Below the pieces are notes generated by a model. The model did no database searches and had not been told where the DNA came from. It saw only the letters and a list, made by a program, of their open reading frames with translations. Positions 54,775 through 63,387 of a stretch of DNA of 64,000 nt are shown here, in pieces. The position numbers and the translations under genes were made by a program. The first letter of the stretch is position 1. The number at the start of each line of letters is the position of its first letter. Origin of the DNA: Methylococcales bacterium (lineage in GTDB: Bacteria > Pseudomonadota > Gammaproteobacteria > Methylococcales > Methylomonadaceae); the NCBI GenBank assembly GCA_026399015.1, contig JAPLRS010000036.1, forward strand, positions 1-64,000, given 5' to 3'.

Positions 54775-56223
54775 ATGTTAAGAAGAACCAAAATTTTAGC
54801 CACACTCGGCCCTGCTACTGATAAGCCTGGTGTGCTTGAAGGCTTATTTAAGGCAGGTATTGATGTAGTCCGAATGAACTTTTCTCATGGTTCTGCTCAA
54901 GATCATATAGACAGAGCTAATCTCATTCGTGAATTAGGTAAAAAAACAGGCAGACGAGTAGGTATTCTTGCTGATTTACAAGGGCCAAAAATTCGTATTG
55001 CTCGTTTTAAAGATACGAAAGTGTTTTTAGAAGAAGGTCAAGATTTTGCTTTAGATATTAACTTTGATCCGTTATTGGGTGATAACACTCAAGTAGGTAT
55101 AACCTATGAGCCTTTGGCTCTTGAAGTAGTGCCTGGAAGCCGTTTGTTATTAGATGACGGACGTATCGTTCTTGATGTTGTTAATGTTGTTGATATGCGT
55201 GTAAATTGTACTGTTGTTGTCGGTGGTGCATTATCAAACAACAAGGGTATTAATTTATTAGGCGGTGGTCTTTCTGCTGCGGCGTTAACTGAAAAAGATA
55301 AAGAAGACATAAAAACGGTTGCTTTAATGAACTGTGATTATGTTGCTATATCTTTTCCTCGTTGTGCGGAAGACTTAAATGAAGCACGTCGTTTGTTACA
55401 AGCAGAGGGCTGTTATGCAGGTATCGTTTCTAAAGTAGAGCGTGCTGAAGCGATTGTCCCTGAAGTGATGGATGAAATTATCTTAGCTTCTGATGCTGTT
55501 ATGGTTGCGCGTGGTGATTTGGGTGTTGAAATTGGCGACGCTAATTTACCAGCTGTTCAAAAGCAATTGATTAAGCGGGCAAGAGAGCTTAATCGTGTGG
55601 CTATAACTGCGACACAAATGATGGAATCAATGATTGAAAATCCGATTCCAACGCGTGCAGAAGTATTTGACGTGGCTAATGCTGTTTATGATGGTACTGA
55701 TGCAATTATGTTGTCAGCAGAAACAGCTTCGGGTAATTATCCGATTAAAGCCGTTGAAGCGATGGTTCGTATTTGTTTAGAGGCAGAAAAACAAGCTGTA
55801 GTTCGTGAATCAGATCACCGTATCAGTGATCAATTTCAACGTGTTGATGAAGCGATTGCTATGTCTGCAATGTACTTAGCTAACCATACGAAAATCAAAG
55901 GTATCGTGAGCTTAACAGAGTCTGGTTCTACACCATTATGGATGTCTCGAATCAGTTCAGGTATTCCTATTTTTGCTTTTAGTAGTCAAGAAAAAACACT
56001 TGGTAAAGTGACGCTTTATAGAGGTGTATTTCCTGTTCATCATGAATTGGATGGCAATAATGATCATGCTGAGGTTAATCGCAGTGTGGTTGCTAAACTC
56101 AGAAAATGGTATAAAGCGGCTGATGGTGATAAATATATTATCACTAAAGGTGATTTAACCGGTGTTGAAGGTGGAACCAATGCGTTAAAGGTTATTGTCA
56201 TTGGACAAGGTCTTACGCCCTAG
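54775..56223 (+). CDS. pyk: Pyruvate kinase
   Basis: A 482-residue enzyme that makes pyruvate and ATP from PEP and [73 protein letters not shown], the [20 protein letters not shown] signature and [20 protein letters not shown] are clear. C-terminal regulatory domain present. Sequence resembles the Escherichia coli PykA type. Transcribed with gap and followed by a strong terminator. Confidence 0.97.
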   Translation: MLRRTKILATLGPATDKPGVLEGLFKAGIDVVRMNFSHGSAQDHIDRANLIRELGKKTGRRVGILADLQGPKIRIARFKDTKVFLEEGQDFALDINFDPLLGDNTQVGITYEPLALEVVPGSRLLLDDGRIVLDVVNVVDMRVNCTVVVGGALSNNKGINLLGGGLSAAALTEKDKEDIKTVALMNCDYVAISFPRCAEDLNEARRLLQAEGCYAGIVSKVERAEAIVPEVMDEIILASDAVMVARGDLGVEIGDANLPAVQKQLIKRARELNRVAITATQMMESMIENPIPTRAEVFDVANAVYDGTDAIMLSAETASGNYPIKAVEAMVRICLEAEKQAVVRESDHRISDQFQRVDEAIAMSAMYLANHTKIKGIVSLTESGSTPLWMSRISSGIPIFAFSSQEKTLGKVTLYRGVFPVHHELDGNNDHAEVNRSVVAKLRKWYKAADGDKYIITKGDLTGVEGGTNALKVIVIGQGLTP

Positions 56224-56231
56224 GTAATACA

Positions 56232-56268
56232 AAATTCTGCACTTACTTGTTAAGTGCAGAATTTTTTT
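56232..56268 (+). terminator. Terminator after pyk
   Basis: A perfect 12-bp stem (ATTCTGCACTTA at 56234 with its complement at 56251-56262), 5-base loop, then seven Ts. An A-run precedes it, so it may also serve uvrD from the other side. Confidence 0.93.
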
Positions 56269-56301
56269 GATGCTGTAAATTGATTCTAGTTGATAATACT
56301 A

Positions 56302-58467
56302 CTAAATTTTTTCAAGTTGGGCATAAGAAATCATCAGCCATTTCATACCCGCACCTGAAAAATTAATCTGTACTCTTTCTTGATTTCCTGATCCTTCTAG
56401 TTGTAACACTATTCCTTCGCCAAACTTTCCATGATGGACGCGTTGACCCAGTTTGAACGTTGACTCTTCTGATAACGATGGTGACTTTGTGGGTGATTGT
56501 GTAACAGGCTTGCTAATATTAGCGCGTATGCGTACTTCTTGTATAAGTTCTACAGGAATTTCTCTTATAAATCTCGATGGTCTTGGATAGCTTTCTCGTC
56601 CATATAAGCGTCTCGATTCAGCATAGCTTAAATATAAGATTTGCATTGCTCTAGTCATCCCAACATAACAAAGTCTTCGTTCTTCTTCTAAGCGACTTAA
56701 GTCGTCAATAGATTGTTGAGATGGGAATAATCCATCTTCCATGCCTACTAAAAATACAGTTTTAAATTCTAAGCCTTTAGCAGAGTGAATGGTCATTAAT
56801 TGCACACAGTCTTCACTTTCATCGCTTTGATTGTCTCCAGCCTCCAATGATGCATGTGTTAAAAACATATTAAGTTCGTTCATGCCCTCTTCATTGTTGC
56901 TATCAAAGTCGAAAAGTTTAGCAGCGTTAACTAATTCCTCTAAATTTTCAATTTTCTCATCACCCTTATCAACTTTATCTTTTTTATAAAACTCAATAAG
57001 TTTAGTTTGTTCAATAACTAATTCTACCTTTTCAAAGAGACTAATTTCTTCAGATTTAATGGCAAGATTTTTAATGAGTTCTAAGAAACTAATAAGTGCA
57101 TTTGTGGCCCTTGGTGTTAATGCTTTATTGTTAATGAGGCTAATCGTTGATGTCCACAAAGATTGATTTTGATCTCTTGCAATGGTGCGAATTTCATCTA
57201 TTGCTTTTGCACCTATACCACGAGTTGGAGTGTTAATGATTCTTTCAAATGAGGCGTCATCATGGTGATTATTCATTAGGCGTAGATAGGCTAGTGCATT
57301 TTTAATTTCTGCACGGTCAAAGAATCTAAGCCCACCATAGACACGATAAGGCGTGCCCGTAGCCATAAGTTTTTCTTCAAATTGACGAGACTGAGCGTTT
57401 GATCTATATAATATAGCTGTTTCAGATCTTAAACCTCCTTCTTTTATCCAGTTTTTAATTCTTTCAACAACGAAAAATGCTTCATCTTGTTCATTGAATG
57501 CAGAATATAAATAGCAAGGATCCCCATCCCCACTATCCGTCCATAGTTCTTTACCCATTCTTCCAGAATTATTGGCAATGATATGGTTAGCAGCCTTAAG
57601 TATCGTTCCAGTAGATCTGTAGTTCTGTTCTAGCTTAATAATTTCATTATTTGGGTAGTGTTTTTGGAAGCTATATAAATTTTCAATTTTAGCGCCACGC
57701 CAGCCGTAAATTGATTGATCATCATCACCTACGACAAATAAGTTATCTTTATTATCCGTTAGTAAACGTAACCAAGCATATTGAATAGTGTTAGTGTCTT
57801 GGAATTCATCAACATGGACGTGTTTGAATCTATGTTGATAAAATTCAAGTAGATCGAGATTGTCTCTAAGTAATTCATGGGCGCGAAGAAGTAATTCAGC
57901 AAAATCTACTAGTCCAGATCGATCACATAGATCTTCATAGGCGCGGTATATTGCAAGCATCTGATTCTGATGGTAATCATGTGAGTCGAGCATGTGTTTT
58001 GCTCTAATGCCTTCATCTTTTTGAGCGTTAATAAACCACTGGGCCTCCCTTGGCGGCCACTTGCTTTCATCTAGATTAAGGCTAATTAATAGTCTTTTTA
58101 TAAGTCTTAATTGATCGCTAGAATCCATCACCTGAAAGGTTTCTGGTAGACGAGCGCTTTTAGCATGTCGTCTTAATAGTCTATGAGCAATGCCATGAAA
58201 AGTGCCTATCCATAAATTTTGAGTAGGAACATTGAGCAGTTGTTCAATTCTATGGCGCATTTCTTTAGCGGCTTTGTTAGTAAAAGTAACAGCTAAAATG
58301 TTATGTGCGGCTACTCCTTCGACCTGAATTTGCCAAGCAATTCGATGGACTAATACGCGGGTTTTTCCACTGCCAGCACCAGCTAAAATGAGCAGCGCTT
58401 TTGATGGGGCAGTTACCGCTTGGCGTTGGGCATTATTTAAAGGTTCTATTATCTGGGTGATGTCCAT
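56302..58467 (-). CDS. uvrD: DNA helicase II, UvrD
   Basis: 721 residues from the ATG at 58467, where MDITQIIEPLNNAQRQAVTA begins the family match; an in-frame ATG 51 bases upstream adds only unconserved residues. It is a 3'-5' SF1A helicase of mismatch and excision repair. Walker A is ILAGAGSGKTRVL. Motif II is VHVDEFQDTN, motif III is VVGDDDQSIYGWRGA, motif IV is EQNYRS, and motif VI is CYVGMTRAMQ. The C-terminal region VHHGKFGEGIVLQLEGSG is the UvrD/PcrA Tudor-like domain that Rep lacks. Length matches Escherichia coli UvrD (720). Confidence 0.95.
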   Translation of the reverse strand: MDITQIIEPLNNAQRQAVTAPSKALLILAGAGSGKTRVLVHRIAWQIQVEGVAAHNILAVTFTNKAAKEMRHRIEQLLNVPTQNLWIGTFHGIAHRLLRRHAKSARLPETFQVMDSSDQLRLIKRLLISLNLDESKWPPREAQWFINAQKDEGIRAKHMLDSHDYHQNQMLAIYRAYEDLCDRSGLVDFAELLLRAHELLRDNLDLLEFYQHRFKHVHVDEFQDTNTIQYAWLRLLTDNKDNLFVVGDDDQSIYGWRGAKIENLYSFQKHYPNNEIIKLEQNYRSTGTILKAANHIIANNSGRMGKELWTDSGDGDPCYLYSAFNEQDEAFFVVERIKNWIKEGGLRSETAILYRSNAQSRQFEEKLMATGTPYRVYGGLRFFDRAEIKNALAYLRLMNNHHDDASFERIINTPTRGIGAKAIDEIRTIARDQNQSLWTSTISLINNKALTPRATNALISFLELIKNLAIKSEEISLFEKVELVIEQTKLIEFYKKDKVDKGDEKIENLEELVNAAKLFDFDSNNEEGMNELNMFLTHASLEAGDNQSDESEDCVQLMTIHSAKGLEFKTVFLVGMEDGLFPSQQSIDDLSRLEEERRLCYVGMTRAMQILYLSYAESRRLYGRESYPRPSRFIREIPVELIQEVRIRANISKPVTQSPTKSPSLSEESTFKLGQRVHHGKFGEGIVLQLEGSGNQERVQINFSGAGMKWLMISYAQLEKI

Positions 58468-58582
58468 TATGGTTTTATCGCTTGCACATTTTTTAGAGCT
58501 GTGTATATTACTTGCCATTCGGCAAGGGCATCAATTATCATTGTCAGAATATATTATAACTATTACACAGAGGGGGATTAAG

Positions 58583-58816
58583 ATGAGTTTTGATTATAAA
58601 CGTATGATTAAATTTGAACACAATATTGGTGCTAATGAGAAAAAATATCGACTATATGGAGGGGCTGCTTTATTAGTTATATCTGTATTTACAGCTTCGA
58701 TCTTATTATTGGTAGTGGGTATGGTGTTAGTCGGTACTGGCTTCTCTGGTTGGTGTCCCTTATATTCAGGTCTTAATCGTAATACATCAGGTGAATTAGA
58801 TACACCTGCTGAATAA
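58583..58816 (+). CDS. Small YgaP-like (DUF2892) membrane protein
   Basis: 77 residues from the ATG at 58583, which has AGGGGG 8 bases upstream. A longer frame starting at 58388 overlaps uvrD and is rejected. Two hydrophobic segments (AALLVISVFTASILLLVVGM and VGTGFSGWCPLYS) match the DUF2892/YgaP membrane domain, including the conserved CPLY turn. Such proteins are often linked to rhodanese or sulfur handling, but no such domain is present. Function is not known. Confidence 0.8.
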   Translation: MSFDYKRMIKFEHNIGANEKKYRLYGGAALLVISVFTASILLLVVGMVLVGTGFSGWCPLYSGLNRNTSGELDTPAE

Positions 58817-58822
58817 TTATCG

Positions 58823-58859
58823 TTTTAGCGCAAGGTTAATTTATGTCCTTGCGCTAAAA
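58823..58859. terminator. Hairpin after the small membrane protein gene
   Basis: A perfect 13-bp stem: TTTTAGCGCAAGG (58823-58835) and CCTTGCGCTAAAA (58847-58859) with an 11-base loop, 6 bases past the stop. It lacks an immediate T-run on the plus strand, but the A/T ends of the stem may suffice. Confidence 0.65.
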
Positions 58860-58976
58860 ATTCAAAATAAGTAATTTTTTTCAAGATCTGCATCAAGCAT
58901 ATTTGACTCTCCTGTTTTTCTTTATTTAGATTTGAAAGTTATAACATGTCTCAATAATTTTAGTTTAAATAATGTC

Positions 58977-59262
58977 TTAAGCTAAGTTTTTTATTAATAG
59001 TGCTATCGCACAGGTTATACCAAAAATATCAGTTAATAATCTAGTAGATTTTAAAAGTGGTCTTGAAGTTAAAAAATTAACTAGATTTTCCATAATTACA
59101 TACGCTACAAATGGCCCACGCTTTACATTATTTTGTGTTTTTTTGCTATTAGAGTGCTAATCCACAAGAATAATTCAGTTATGGATATTAAAAAATTGTT
59201 GAAAAAACTCCGATGACACTTTTGGTAATTTAATAGTAAAAATATTATCTGTGATTTTGAAT
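58977..59262 (-). pseudogene. Possible relic coding frame
   Basis: An open minus-strand frame of about 95 codons with no start codon near its upstream end; the only internal ATG leaves 38 residues (MENLVNFLTSRPLLKSTRLL, then TDIFGITCAIALLIKNLA). The composition could arise by chance in such AT-rich DNA. It is listed because it is the only long open frame in a 0.9-kb gap. Confidence 0.2.
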
Positions 59263-59675
59263 CAATTTAATTATTAAGATAGATGGGGTTAATATTGACA
59301 TTAACGAGGTGTTTTTAGATAATTTATTGCTTTAAGTTGTAATTGTTTTAACTTAATTGGTACAATATGATTTGATATTTATTTAAATTTCGGTCTTTGT
59401 TTTTGATGACTTATAAAACTGAATGAATATCAGTTTAAGATCAAATGATTTAATTTGCACGGCTAAAGTAATTGTATTTTAGAAATCTAAAAATTATTAT
59501 GCCTGATTGATCACTCATATATTCGCATAGTATATTTTAGATAAAAATATTTATTCAAAATTGTCAAAGTATAATTAATGAGTGTTTTTACATATTAAAT
59601 CAATAACGTTAATTATGGATTAATTTAATTAGCAATTAAAAATCTACACCCAATATGGGCCTCCTGAAATAATTG

Positions 59676-59693
59676 CCGTTTACCTCCAAACGG
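59676..59693 (+). promoter_or_regulatory. Leader hairpin with anti-Shine-Dalgarno loop before dsbD
   Basis: CCGTTT (59676) and AAACGG (59688) pair around the loop ACCTCC, which is complementary to a ribosome-binding site. It lies 20-37 bases before the dsbD ATG, which itself has no visible ribosome site. Whether it matters is unknown. Confidence 0.3.
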
Positions 59694-59712
59694 TGCCTTC
59701 TCAATATCTTCA

Positions 59713-61941
59713 ATGGATTATTTAATGTTACATATGAAAATAATATTGTTCTGTTTTCTTTCGTTGTTCGGCTTTACAAATTTTGTTTATGCTGAAGATG
59801 CTCCACTACCAGGTGATCAAGCTTTTAAACTAACTGTAAAAGCAGTCAAATCGGATCAACTTGAGTTGTCATGGGACGTTGTAGAGGGTTACTACTTATA
59901 TAGGGATCACATACACGTAGTTTCCAAAACCGACGATGTTCAAATTTCTCCCTTAATACTTCCAGAAGGTAAAAGCAAGCATGATGCTACCTTTGGTGAT
60001 GTAATTATTTATCGTAATAGCCTAAAAGTTCCTGTTTCTTTAGTCTCTACAAATAAATTACCATCTGTTAAAGTTTTAGTTACATATAGAGGTTGTGCTG
60101 ACAGAGGAATTTGTTATCCACCGCAAAAACAACTTGTTGATGTAGATTTATCATCTTTTTCAACAGATGCAAGTGGATCTTCAAATTCAGGCTTAACTAA
60201 TGTGCTTACTAAAGCGCCCAGTGATGATTTATTGCCACCTGAGCAAGCATTTGTCTTTAATTCTTCTGTAAAAGATGCAAGTACATTGCATGTTTCTTGG
60301 AAAATTGCGAAAGGCTATTATCTATATCGTGAAAAAATTGCACTATCTTTAAATAATTCTGATGGTGTGCAATTGGGATCTTACACAATTCCACACGGAA
60401 CGCCCAAAGAAGATGATGCTTTTGGTAAGGTTGAAATATTCCATGATGAATTGACTTTTGATTTGCCAATTACGCGAACAAATGCACAAGTTCAAAATAT
60501 AAATTTAGAGGCAAAATATCAAGGATGTGCTGAGCGTGGGGTTTGCTACCCATTGATGACCAATTCAAATGCATTAGTATTGCCAGTTGCGGATAGTAAG
60601 GCGGCATCAGCTACAGTAGATTCTTCTAAAGTATCGGAACAAGATCAAATTGTTAATTCATTGAAAAGTGATAGTTTCGGCGCCACTTTATTAACTTTTT
60701 ATGGTTTTGGAGTACTGATATCCTTAACACCTTGTATATTTCCAATGATTCCGATTTTATCCGGTATTATTGTTGGGCATGGTAATAAAATATCAACCTT
60801 ACAAGGCTTCTTATTGTCACTAAGTTATGTGGTTGCTTCTGCATCAACCTACACTATTTTTGGGGTACTTGCTGCGTTATTTGGTGGTAATTTGCAAGCA
60901 ACTTTCCAACAACCTTGGATAATCGCTTTATTTAGTAGCATATTTGTATTGTTGTCGTTATCAATGTTTGGTTTTTATGATTTGGAATTACCAAATTCAT
61001 TAAAAACAAAGTTGAGTAATTCAAGCTCTAAGCATCAAGATGGATCTTTATGGGGTGCGGCTATTATGGGTGCGCTGTCTTCGTTAATCGTTGGGCCTTG
61101 TGTTGCGGCTCCATTAGCAGGTGCTTTGATATTCATTGGTCAAACAGGTGATGCATTGTTGGGTGGCGGCGCTCTATTTGCGATGGGTATGGGTATGGGT
61201 ATGCCATTGCTCTTATTGGGTCTTTCAGCGGGAAAATTGTTACCAAAAGCTGGTGGCTGGTTAAACTCTACAAAAGCGATATTTGGTGTGTTAATGTTAG
61301 GTGTTGCTGTATGGATGCTTAGCAGAATATTACCGGGTGCTGTAACGGCTTTATTGTGGGCTGTGCTTTTAATCATCCCATCAGTGTATCTTAGCGCAGT
61401 TGATCCTTTACCGAATGGAAGTTCTGGTTGGGCTAAGTTATGGAAAGGTTTAGGATTAATTATGCTCGCCTATGGTTTGATAATAATTTTAGGCGTAAGT
61501 CTAGGAAATACAAATCCATTGCAACCTCTTAAAGGTGTAGGTGCGGGCGCTACATCAGCTGCAACAGTTGCTGAAGAGGGTTTGGTTTTTGAACGTGTTG
61601 CAACTGTTGCTGAGTTGGAAGAGAAGCTTAAGCAGGCAAGTGCAAATCATAAAAAAATCATGTTAGATTATTATGCTGATTGGTGTATTTCTTGTAAAGA
61701 AATGGAAGCATACACTTTTACCGATGCTAAAGTTAAAGCAGCATTGAAAGGTTATGTACTTTTACAAGTAGATTTGACTGATGATACTGACGAAAATAAA
61801 GCTTTATTGAAAAAATATGAATTAGTTGGCCCGCCAGCAACTTTATTTTTTAATGGTAGTACTGAAGAAATTAAGGCCAGTCGAGTCATCGGCTACCAAG
61901 AGCCTGAAGTTTTCTTAAAAACCTTAGAAGCTTTAAAATGA
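59713..61941 (+). CDS. dsbD: DsbD thiol:disulfide interchange protein with doubled N-terminal domain
   Basis: 742 residues; ATG at 59734 (MKIILFCFLSLFGFTNFVYA) is an equally good start since neither has a ribosome site. It carries electrons from cytoplasmic thioredoxin across the membrane to DsbC and TlpA-type proteins. Domains in order: signal peptide; nDsbD-1 (about 35-150) with GCADRGICYP; nDsbD-2 (about 178-293) with GCAERGVCYP; an eight-helix core from about 322 (TPCIFPMIP and VGPCVAAPLAG holding the two cysteines); a C-terminal thioredoxin domain with DWCISCKEME near 656. Escherichia coli DsbD (565) has one N-terminal domain; here there are two in tandem, both with intact Cys pairs. It overlaps tlpA by 4 bases. 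Confidence 0.94.
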   Translation: MDYLMLHMKIILFCFLSLFGFTNFVYAEDAPLPGDQAFKLTVKAVKSDQLELSWDVVEGYYLYRDHIHVVSKTDDVQISPLILPEGKSKHDATFGDVIIYRNSLKVPVSLVSTNKLPSVKVLVTYRGCADRGICYPPQKQLVDVDLSSFSTDASGSSNSGLTNVLTKAPSDDLLPPEQAFVFNSSVKDASTLHVSWKIAKGYYLYREKIALSLNNSDGVQLGSYTIPHGTPKEDDAFGKVEIFHDELTFDLPITRTNAQVQNINLEAKYQGCAERGVCYPLMTNSNALVLPVADSKAASATVDSSKVSEQDQIVNSLKSDSFGATLLTFYGFGVLISLTPCIFPMIPILSGIIVGHGNKISTLQGFLLSLSYVVASASTYTIFGVLAALFGGNLQATFQQPWIIALFSSIFVLLSLSMFGFYDLELPNSLKTKLSNSSSKHQDGSLWGAAIMGALSSLIVGPCVAAPLAGALIFIGQTGDALLGGGALFAMGMGMGMPLLLLGLSAGKLLPKAGGWLNSTKAIFGVLMLGVAVWMLSRILPGAVTALLWAVLLIIPSVYLSAVDPLPNGSSGWAKLWKGLGLIMLAYGLIIILGVSLGNTNPLQPLKGVGAGATSAATVAEEGLVFERVATVAELEEKLKQASANHKKIMLDYYADWCISCKEMEAYTFTDAKVKAALKGYVLLQVDLTDDTDENKALLKKYELVGPPATLFFNGSTEEIKASRVIGYQEPEVFLKTLEALK

Positions 61942-62453
61942 TAAAAAGAGCAATACTAATAGTTAGTGTTGCTCTATTTGCATTGGGGGTGGGGGCCTAC
62001 ACTAATTTAGAGTTGTCACCCCCATTACTTAGCAAAAATCAATTATCAACTGGTTTTCTCTTGTCAGATATTTATGGAAAACAGCACTCCATTAATGAAT
62101 GGCAAGGAAAAATCAAAGTAATTAACTTTTGGGCGACCTGGTGTAGTCCTTGTCTTAAAGAAATACCAGAATTTATTAGTTTACAGAATCAATATGCCTT
62201 GCAAGGTGTACAGTTTATTGGTATTGCAATTGATAATAAAGATGCAATAAATAAATATCTATCAACCATTCAAATAAATTATCCAATTTTGATTGCTGAA
62301 AACGAAGGTTTAATCTTGGCAAGGCAAATGGGTAATAGCATCAATTCGGTACCTTTTACAATTATAATCAATCAACAAGGTGTGATACTTGAAAGGTATT
62401 TTGGCGAAATAAATGCTGAAAAATTAGAAGAAGAAATACGCTCTCTAATTTAG
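61938..62453 (+). CDS. TlpA/ResA-like membrane-anchored thioredoxin
   Basis: 171 residues. An N-terminal hydrophobic helix (AILIVSVALFALGVGAY) probably anchors it in the periplasm. The active site is WCSPC (67-71) in VINFWATWCSPCLKEIPEF, with cis-Pro in NSVPFTIIINQQG. Such proteins reduce specific partners such as apocytochrome c or copper-site proteins. Overlapping dsbD by 4 bases (ATGA), it is very likely a DsbD client. Confidence 0.92.
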   Translation: MIKRAILIVSVALFALGVGAYTNLELSPPLLSKNQLSTGFLLSDIYGKQHSINEWQGKIKVINFWATWCSPCLKEIPEFISLQNQYALQGVQFIGIAIDNKDAINKYLSTIQINYPILIAENEGLILARQMGNSINSVPFTIIINQQGVILERYFGEINAEKLEEEIRSLI

Positions 62454-62494
62454 ATTTGATGTGTAAAGTAAGTTTTTTGTGTTTTTAATGGTCC

Positions 62495-62520
62495 ATAAAA
62501 AATGGGTAATGATTACCCAT
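62495..62520 (-). terminator. Terminator between tlpA and the convergent small gene
   Basis: ATGGGTAA/TTACCCAT (62502-62520), a perfect 8-bp stem with a 3-base loop. On the minus strand six Ts follow directly, so it serves the exported-protein gene at 62537-62887. On the plus strand TTTTT lies a few bases on, so it may work both ways. Confidence 0.8.
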
Positions 62521-62536
62521 CTTCATTTTTGAATTC

Positions 62537-62887
62537 TTATAGAGATTTGTAAAGCTTTAAGGCTTTATTTAATTCATCTGACGATTTATTAATATCACCG
62601 TATTTAGTTTGAATTTGTCCTTGAATAACGAAGTCGTTGGCTTGCTTAACTAAGTTTTCATTACCAGTAATTTTGGCGGCAGATAAACGTGCAGACTTTA
62701 AAAACAATTGCGCTGTAGAGAAGTCGCTTTTATTAATTTCTATTAAAGCATCTTCAATATGTTTTATGGTTTCAGTAATGATAGGTGCCGACGAATTAGT
62801 TGATTCAGTTGAGTAGGCACTTGTGCTAACAGACGTAAATAAAGTGATAGCGCAAAATATTAAAGCGATATTTTTTATGATATTCAT
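62537..62887 (-). CDS. Small exported helical protein, function unknown
   Basis: 116 residues. A signal peptide (MNIIKNIALIFCAITLFTSV, cut near STSA-YS) precedes an all-helical mature protein (ETIKHIEDALIEINKSDFST, AQLFLKSARLSAAKI, SSDELNKALKLYKSL) with a TPR-like look. No cysteine is left after processing. It is convergent with tlpA and divergent from xseB. No family recognised with confidence. Confidence 0.72.
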   Translation of the reverse strand: MNIIKNIALIFCAITLFTSVSTSAYSTESTNSSAPIITETIKHIEDALIEINKSDFSTAQLFLKSARLSAAKITGNENLVKQANDFVIQGQIQTKYGDINKSSDELNKALKLYKSL

Positions 62888-63153
62888 AATGTATTGATTG
62901 TAGAAGAAGAGAGGGTTCGGTAATTGTCGCCGAAGGTATGTTTGAAAAGAAAGAAATTTTCAAGGTGCATCATATATTAATTGACCAGAATATATATGAC
63001 AGTTTTAATAAATGATTAAAAAAACATTTATTCTGTATGAATAACCAAGAAACGTTTTTTGTTTTAAGAAGACTTGATTAATAAAGTTGCCTATATTTGC
63101 TATATAATAATACGTTTTATTTTTTATTATTTTCTATCAGTTGTTCAATCATA

Positions 63154-63387
63154 ATGACAAAAAAGAAGAGTGGAACTGTTTTTGAGGATTCATTAGCAGA
63201 GATTGAGTCTTTGGTGATTCACTTAGAACAAGGAGATATCTCTTTGGAAGAATCTTTGAAGTCATTTGAGAGAGGGATTAATTTAACTCGAATTTGTCAA
63301 AAAGCTTTGCAAGATGCGGAGCAGAAGGTGCAGATATTGATAGAACGAAATGGTACACAAAATTTGGAGCCCTTTACAGATGAGTAG
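63154..63387 (+). CDS. xseB: Exodeoxyribonuclease VII small subunit
   Basis: 77 residues from the ATG at 63154; an in-frame start 57 bases earlier only adds hydrophobic, non-conserved residues. Signature: FEDSLAEIESLVIHLEQGDI followed by SLEESLKSFERGINLTRICQ. It pairs with XseA, which is not in the window. It overlaps ispA by 8 bases, the usual xseB-ispA arrangement. Confidence 0.94.
   Translation: MTKKKSGTVFEDSLAEIESLVIHLEQGDISLEESLKSFERGINLTRICQKALQDAEQKVQILIERNGTQNLEPFTDE

Larger units (their letters stand above)
58817..59712. other. 0.9-kb AT-rich gap before dsbD
   Basis: It starts with a hairpin (58823-58859) and ends with a small hairpin near 59676. The middle is very AT-rich with no complete gene. 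A minus-strand frame is open for about 95 codons between about 59262 and the TAA at 58977, without a good start. Its last 50 or so codons (NNVKRGPFVAYVIMENLVNF ... LLTDIFGITCAIALLI) read like protein, so it may be a gene relic. The dsbD promoter should lie in the right half. Confidence 0.5.

Noticed and set aside
58388-58582. N-terminal extension of the small DUF2892-like protein
   Set aside because: It lies antisense within uvrD. The ATG at 58583 has a strong ribosome site and gives the right family length.
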